In this document: positions 7,000 through 10,370 of the stretch, one piece after another
How positions within the stretch are numbered: position 1 is the first letter of the stretch
How the letters are laid out: each line of letters begins with the position of its first letter
Assembly: GCA_028565635.1 (NCBI GenBank)
Contig: JAOXYB010064545.1
Location: 1 to 10,370 of the forward strand
Length of the DNA: 10,370 nt
Direction of reading: 5' to 3'
Source: Phoronis ovalis
Taxonomy: Eukaryota; Phoronida; Phoronidae
Made by a program: the position numbers and the translations under genes
Notes under the pieces: generated by a model
Told to the model about the DNA's origin: nothing
Database searches by the model: none
Seen by the model: the letters and a program-made list of their open reading frames with translations, nothing else

Positions 7000-7440
7000 C
7001 TAAAATAGTACCTTGCCTCAACCCCGAGGGCGTGTGGAGATATAATTCTTAACAAGAATGTGACCGTTTAACATTTTTACTGTAAGTAATACATATTGGT
7101 TGTTTCTTGTTGCTCCTTATGTTACAACGATAATTCTTTTTTTGCTTTAAGGATTAATATAATGTACATCATCATATAATCCATGTAGTTACATTGCCTG
7201 AAGGTCGTTACCTCGTTGGAGTTTCAACATATATTCCGCATTCCTTCAGTTTGCCTTTGACCATTAAAATGATATAGTGCCTGCAAATAAAGATATACAC
7301 TTGACCAAAATCGTCAAAGATTGCGATAAATTTTACCATTGGTATGCTTAGTCATACTTTAAGAACAGATGCGATGTATAATTTACAAATAATGCGTTAT
7401 TCGGACAACATTTTCATCAATTTTAAGTTTGTAAACCTCT
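7000..7440. other. Gene-free stretch with small stems
   Basis: No gene seen. A stem ATTCTT/AAGAAT lies at 7045-7059 and GTATG/CATAC at 7342-7357. A donor-like GTAAGT at 7082 has only a weak partner AG near 7009. Acceptor-like tracts end at 7151 and 7249, with early stops after them. Confidence 0.6.
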
Positions 7441-7441
7441 T

Positions 7442-7461
7442 GTACGGTATCCGTACGGTAT
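7442..7461. repeat. Two copies of GTACGGTAT, 11-bp period
   Basis: GTACGGTAT occurs at 7442-7450 and 7453-7461. The junction forms the palindrome CCGTACGG (7451-7458). Confidence 0.85.
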
Positions 7462-7693
7462 TTCATTAACACATCAAAGCTCGGGGGTCACATGTTGAAA
7501 GGGAGGGCACACATGCGCGCGAACATGGGTTTAATAGCTTGCTAAAAAAGCATCCCTTTGAAAGATGTATGTAGGTTTAAAAAGTGACCCTTTATTGGCA
7601 AGTTTCATGTGATTTTTCGATCGCTCATTAGGACCCATCCTTAGATCCATGTGCTCCCACCGGGCATCAAAGATGAACTAAACTTGGGACTTA
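7462..7693. other. GC-richer patches, no gene recognised
   Basis: The stretch includes CTCGGGGGTCACATG, GGGAGGGCACACATGCGCGC and CTCCCACCGGGCATC. Short inverted words (GGGTCAC at 7485-7491 with GTGACCC at 7584-7590; AAAGGGA at 7498-7504 with TCCCTTT at 7553-7559) are not collinear enough to define terminal inverted repeats. It may be an old mobile-element fragment, but nothing identifies one. Confidence 0.45.
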
Positions 7694-7714
7694 ACTTCTA
7701 TACATCATAGAAGT
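7694..7714. repeat. Perfect hairpin with 8-bp stem ACTTCTAT/ATAGAAGT
   Basis: An 8-bp perfect stem with loop ACATC. The right arm ends in a donor-like GAA|GTAAGC (GT at 7713), so if this were a 5' splice site it would be partly sequestered in the stem. Confidence 0.8.
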
Positions 7715-7766
7715 AAGCACGAAATGTAAAAAATGTTTTACGTAATCTTGGTATTTTTTAGTGTGA

Positions 7767-7803
7767 TCACTTTTTATTAGGAACAGTAATACTGTAAAAG
7801 TGA
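7767..7803. repeat. Stacked stem-loop, 8-bp plus 5-bp stems
   Basis: TCACTTTT (7767-7774) pairs with AAAAGTGA (7796-7803). Inside, ACAGT (7783-7787) pairs with ACTGT (7791-7795) around loop AAT. The two helices abut on the 3' side with an 8-base bulge on the 5' side. It is too short for a microRNA precursor. Confidence 0.65.
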
Positions 7804-7937
7804 CAACTCAATGAATCTCTGCAAATTTTTGTGGTTCAATGAAAATTGCTAAATCAACAAAGCAGATCATTAGTGTGAAACTTATCTGTTTACAAAGGCT
7901 ACAATCTTTGTTTTTCTTAGTGCAGTTTTGTAATCAG

Positions 7938-7951
7938 CAGCTAGATGGCGC
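7938..7951 (+). promoter_or_regulatory. CTCF-like site
   Basis: CAGCTAGATGGCGC matches 12 of 14 positions of CCASYAGRKGGCRS, with the AGRKGGCRS part complete. It also contains ATGGC, the YY1/Pho core, so those factors are alternatives. It lies 18 bases inside the candidate exon. Confidence 0.3.
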
Positions 7952-7990
7952 TAGTATTGAAAATGGTTCTTCAGATGTCTCGTAATTAAT

Positions 7991-8101
7991 ATGTCTGCCA
8001 CCAGGGTGCATCCAGCCTGTGTCCGACCGCCTGGATCCGACTATTCAAGTTTAGTCAGTAACACCTCCAGCCGTTTGTCAGCGGAAATTTGGAATAAATA
8101 G
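7991..8101 (+). CDS. Candidate 36-codon small ORF in a GC-rich island, unrecognised
   Basis: An ATG at 7991 with A at -3 opens 36 codons, beginning MSATRVHPACVRPPG and ending SSRLSAEIWNK, with TAG at 8099-8101. AATAAA (8093-8098) abuts the stop. The composition (Ser, Arg, Pro, Val, Ala, few Ile/Lys/Asn) differs sharply from the AT-driven frames elsewhere, because the DNA here is 53% GC. No signal peptide, membrane segment or known motif is visible. An imperfect hairpin ATCCAG/CTGGAT (8010-8036) lies inside. The island could be a micropeptide gene, a piece of an older exon or a mobile-element remnant. The composition alone could also explain the lack of stops. Confidence 0.25.
   Translation: MSATRVHPACVRPPGSDYSSLVSNTSSRLSAEIWNK
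7998..8011 (+). promoter_or_regulatory. Weaker CTCF-like site
   Basis: CCACCAGGGTGCAT matches 12 of 14 core positions but has T in place of a G that is normally invariant. It lies 46 bases after the 7938 site in the same orientation. It would be unconvincing alone; its value is in the pairing. Confidence 0.18.
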
Positions 8102-8257
8102 CTTTGGAAATAAGTTGAATTACGTAAGCTCCCAATTTACTAAACAGTTTTTACAAAAAGTTAAACCATTTCTGTGTATACCAAGTGCACAAATACTTGA
8201 ATGCGCTATAAGTACAATTAATGATAAATCCAAACATGGTCTTCATTTCCTCTACAG

Positions 8258-8410
8258 CAAGCATCATATCTAGAACCGTCGACGTCCCTATTTACTATTT
8301 TTTAAAGAAAAAATTGCAATTTATCCGTCTTTGTATCGGAAGTGGAAATTTAAATAGAATCGAAAAACATCCTTCCTTAATTGTAGTTTTTCATTGATTT
8401 TTCTTTGGTG
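8258..8410 (+). other. Candidate middle exon
   Basis: GGTCTTCATTTCCTCTACAG (AG at 8256-8257) is a very strong acceptor. Entered after two bases, a frame is open for 45 codons to TGA 8395-8397. It begins SIISRTVDVPIYYFLKKK and ends HPSLIVVFH, with a basic middle. No ATG connects it to the upstream candidate exon in frame (a TAA lies at 8111-8113), so the transcript could be non-coding here. A usable donor, GTG|GTATGC, follows at 8411, giving a 92-nt intron to the next acceptor. The acceptor is convincing and the donor only fair. No family is recognised. Confidence 0.25.
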
Positions 8411-8502
8411 GTATGCTTCCTGAGCTGGGATCCTGAAATGTCGACCAATCGAACAAACTATCAAATTGGACTTTAGTTAGTTTTGTGTTGTTCTGTTTGC
8501 AG

Positions 8503-8790
8503 AATTGCTATGTATTGAAATTTATGAAATACTACCAGCTCACATTTCATCTGATTCGTGTCGAATAACAAAGGCAAAAATAACAATTGCCACAGTTTAA
8601 TTTGAACATCCAAAGTGATCTATATAACGACACGGTATCATGTTTCATTGCGGACGTTTTTCATGCTGCTTTTATCAATTTTTCTTTGTTTATAAGATCG
8701 ATTTCAATGTAATTTTAAAACAACAGTTTATTGTATAATTAAACATCAGTATTCTATTTACAAATAAAATCAATGATTGGTGTATACTTT
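8503..8790 (+). other. Candidate terminal exon with poly(A) signal
   Basis: TTTTGTGTTGTTCTGTTTGCAG (AG at 8501-8502) is a textbook 3' splice site. After two bases, one frame is open for 31 codons. It begins LLCIEIYEILPAHISS and ends KAKITIATV at TAA 8598-8600. AATAAA follows at 8763-8768, with a GT-bearing sequence (GATTGGTGTATAC) just after it, so cleavage would fall near 8780-8790. The order of acceptor, short frame, about 160-nt 3' UTR and poly(A) signal fits a last exon. No domain is recognised and the start of the reading frame is unknown. The end coordinate is approximate. Confidence 0.28.
8763..8768 (+). terminator. AATAAA polyadenylation signal candidate
   Basis: A canonical hexamer with a downstream GT-containing element at 8777-8783. 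The hexamer is common in AT-rich DNA; its place after the candidate terminal exon is what recommends it. Confidence 0.3.
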
Positions 8791-9406
8791 CAGAATGTAA
8801 ATATAAAACAGCTTATTTCCTTTATTATACAGTATTAAAAATCGGTTTCTTGAAATGTTCATACCACTTTCAGAGGCAAAGAGCATTAACTAAACGCTTA
8901 CCTAACTGGTTTAATCGCAATTATTATAATTTTGTTATCAAATTAATAACTTGTTTTGATCAAAAAGGTTCTGGTTAGCGTAAAACAGCTGAAATTAACA
9001 GCAGAAACGCCGTTTAATTTTTTTTATTAGAATAATTGTACCTTCAAATGTTTTAACTAAGTAATGGGTATATATTATAATAGTAACACTACAAAATATG
9101 TACAATTCAGTTTTTTTTATATCAGTAGCTAAGTTAGTAAAATCCTACATACATTGTTTTTCTCCGGATTGCGTGGAGACAGTACTAGTGTGTTAGTCGC
9201 TAAAATTATTTCAAATAAATGCACAATAATGTCGAACTTTTCTTTGTTAAATGTCTGTGGCTTCAGTCGCAAATTGCCATTAACATATCCCATCTCTCCT
9301 ACAACGAAAGTGATGTTTATTTATGAAGCTGTATTGTTCCTTTAAATTTGGTTATCTAATGGCTGAGTAAGCAATCTAAGAAAAGCAAACTTCCATAGGT
9401 AAATAG
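8791..9406. other. Gene-free stretch
   Basis: No supported gene. A 63-codon open frame at 9154-9345 has no motif or flanking splice support and is within chance expectation. Poly-T runs occur near 9018 and 9110. Confidence 0.6.
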
Positions 9407-9682
9407 TTAGAAGAAATAAAAGCAAAGATGCCTTAAAGAAAAGCGAAGATAATATTTGACTAAGGACACGATAAAACAGCATGGTGTTGAACAAAAATAT
9501 AATTCTATTTTAATAAAGGAAGATAGATGGATATTAGATCGACTGGTTGAACATTTAATGTCAACAAGAAATTGTTCACGGAAGCAGATCAGTCGTTGTC
9601 CAGGGGGCACTTTCTTTGCGTACAGTTGGGAAATAAAACGGTGCGCGATAAGGTAGATCCCGAAGTAAACTTTCCTAGCCTG
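9407..9682 (-). other. Longest stop-free frame noticed, 91 codons, minus strand, no ATG
   Basis: On the minus strand a frame is open from 9682 to TAA at 9409-9407, the longest stop-to-stop run I found. Its first half lies in about 50% GC DNA and reads through YFGIYLIAHRFISQLYAKK and VPPGQRLICFREQFLVDIK; the second half is Phe/Cys/Leu-rich and AT-driven. It contains no methionine, so it could only be part of a spliced frame. A minus-strand acceptor, ACATCTCCTCAG, lies near 9708 but enters another frame (open for 36 codons, containing LGKFTSGSTLSRTVLFPNC). The plus strand is also open (next entry). About one run of this length is expected by chance here. Confidence 0.15.
9456..9656 (+). other. 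Plus-strand open frame opposite the minus-strand frame
   Basis: Sixty-six codons are open from a TTG at 9456. The frame contains KEDRWILDRLVEHLMSTRNC, looks protein-like, and ends in CSRKQISRCPGG and WEIKRCAIR before a stop. A donor-like ATAAG|GTAGAT lies at 9652/9653, just before the stop. No good acceptor precedes it and no family is recognised. An old transposon ORF fragment is one possibility, but nothing identifies one. Confidence 0.15.
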
Positions 9683-9794
9683 CTATGACATGTGAAGCCG
9701 CTGAGGAGATGTTGTCATGCCTATATACCTAGTTTTAAGGTGATTACTGTGAAATCCAACAAACTATACCTCCGGAGTTGTTCTTTTCGTATTT

Positions 9795-9883
9795 TTATTT
9801 ACAGAAATCGACTGCGTAGCCCCCGGTCATAGCCCCAAGACAAGATCCGCAATGAAGCTGTGCTACTGGCATTAATTCAAATC
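9795..9883 (-). other. Candidate minus-strand terminal exon with AATAAA at the stop
   Basis: On the minus strand, TACTTTCTGTTTCCCTAG (AG at 9885-9884) is a strong acceptor. After two bases it opens 28 codons, FELMPVAQLHCG then SCLGAMTGGYAVDFCK, to TAA at 9797-9795. AATAAA on the same strand overlaps the stop. The block is about 49% GC. An internal ATG gives a 25-codon small ORF starting MPVAQLHCG. The plus strand has an equally strong acceptor at the other end of the same block (9804), so only one strand, or neither, is likely to be real. Confidence 0.22.
9805..9875 (+). other. Candidate plus-strand exon opposite the minus-strand one
   Basis: TTCTTTTCGTATTTTTATTTACAG (AG at 9803-9804) is a very strong acceptor. 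After two bases a frame is open for 22 codons, IDCVAPGHSPKTRS then AMKLCYWH, to TAA 9873-9875. No AATAAA follows within 100 bases. About 35 bases further on, another short frame reads YEAMKLQLEAIE (about 9902-9937), so AMKL appears twice from two diverged copies of GCMATGAAGCT. It could be an exon or a decayed element. Confidence 0.2.
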
Positions 9884-10153
9884 CTAGGGAAACAGAAAGT
9901 AGTACGAGGCCATGAAGCTACAGCTAGAAGCGATCGAATGAGCTTTTGGCAATTGAGCATCAGCAAATGGGTTCATAGCAAATGATACGTGCACCTGTTA
10001 TAAAAATACTTTATTAAGCGTATTCATCTGAACAAAAAGTTTATAGTTTACAACTGTTCTATCTGATTTTTAATTTATATCAATATAATCAAGGTATCCT
10101 AAACATACATATATATAGACTGGACTCTGTCTGAATAATGAAGTTTGTATCAT

Positions 10154-10215
10154 TGAATATTTTTTTTACTCAAATTGCCTAAAGTGATTATTTTTTTTAC
10201 TCAAATTGTCTAAAA
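10154..10215. repeat. Tandem duplication, two copies of 31 bp
   Basis: A 31-bp unit containing ATTTTTTTTACTCAAATTG occurs at 10154-10184 and 10185-10215 with about three differences, one being GCCT against GTCT. It ends about 105 bases before the acceptor at 10320 and adds a second T8 tract to the presumed intron. Confidence 0.9.
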
Positions 10216-10320
10216 TCATGATAAATTATATTTTTTCAACTGTGTAACTTATATTTAGTCATATTTAAATTTTGATAGTTTGGGCTCCAAAATCCCAATT
10301 TTATATATTTTTATTTTCAG

Positions 10321-10370
10321 TACTAATAATGATCAATTTATTGATAGCACTGTTACAAATGACGAAATAT
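10321..10370 (+). other. Possible partial exon running off the window
   Basis: TTTTATATATTTTTATTTTCAG (AG at 10319-10320) is a strong acceptor. Two frames stay open to the window edge: a polar one reading TNNDQFIDSTVTNDEI (entered after one base) and a hydrophobic one reading LIMINLLIALLQMTKY (entered after two bases). Sixteen codons cannot decide between them or against chance. The hydrophobic frame superficially recalls the NLLIA motif at the end of TRP-channel S6 helices, but AT-rich DNA readily produces such strings. Confidence 0.2.

Larger units (their letters stand above)
7921..8123 (+). other. Candidate first or internal exon of a short spliced transcript
   Basis: ACAATCTTTGTTTTTCTTAG (AG at 7919-7920) is one of the strongest 3' splice sites here. 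A stem ACAAAG/CTTTGT (7892-7911) partly covers the tract. Downstream, GC reaches 53% across 7991-8090. A donor-like AATTAC|GTAAGC lies at 8124. The phase-1 frame entered from the acceptor reads QFCNQQLDGASIENGSSDVS and stops at 7983. A separate 36-codon ATG ORF lies wholly inside (7991-8101). Two CTCF-like sites are also inside. With 8258-8410 and 8503 onward it forms a three-exon model with introns of 134 and 92 nt. Coding status is uncertain. Confidence 0.28.

Noticed and set aside
7485-7590. GGGTCAC/GTGACCC and AAAGGGA/TCCCTTT as MITE terminal inverted repeats
   Set aside because: The words are short, not collinear, and no target-site duplication could be found.
10323-10370. LIMINLLIALLQMTKY as the end of a TRP-channel S6 helix
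   Set aside because: Sixteen AT-rich codons readily give such hydrophobic strings, and the alternative frame is equally open.

Overview
The window looks like nuclear non-coding DNA from a eukaryote, most likely an invertebrate animal. It is AT-rich (about 30% GC in the lines I counted) and dense in stops on both strands. It has no bacterial-type operons or ribosome binding sites. It carries GT and AT microsatellites and many animal-type 3' splice-site-like tracts (pyrimidine run then CAG or TAG). The lineage cannot be fixed from this sequence. No protein family was recognised. In DNA this AT-rich, dozens of stop-free runs of 40 or more codons are expected by chance, so open frames alone carry little weight. 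I used splice signals, poly(A) signals and local jumps in GC to pick out the better candidates.

Layout. Bases 1-3300 are mostly featureless, with a weak tRNA-like remnant (331-411), a 43-nt microexon candidate (788-830), a possible terminal exon (2478-2656) and a GT microsatellite (3055-3078). Bases 3360-5300 hold a TATA/CCAAT promoter-like cluster (3368-3394), a 16-bp palindrome (4350-4365) and a possible two-exon unit with an 85-nt intron (4447-4668). Bases 5500-6700 hold a GC-richer exon candidate (5521-5635), a CTCF-like site (5941-5954), two AT microsatellites and a compact island open on both strands (6480-6639). Bases 6850-7810 hold several palindromes and hairpins.

Bases 7920-8790 are the most gene-like part. 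A very strong acceptor opens a 53% GC island with a 36-codon ATG ORF and two CTCF-like sites. Two further strong acceptors follow, and an AATAAA lies at a sensible distance. This could be a short spliced, polyadenylated lncRNA or micropeptide transcript. Bases 9407-9960 are a second GC-rich block, with opposing splice acceptors and open frames on both strands. The last bases hold a 31-bp tandem duplication and a strong acceptor that may open an exon beyond the window.

No gene is established here. The exon entries are hypotheses for RNA-seq and cross-species comparison. The repeats, palindromes and microsatellites are direct observations.
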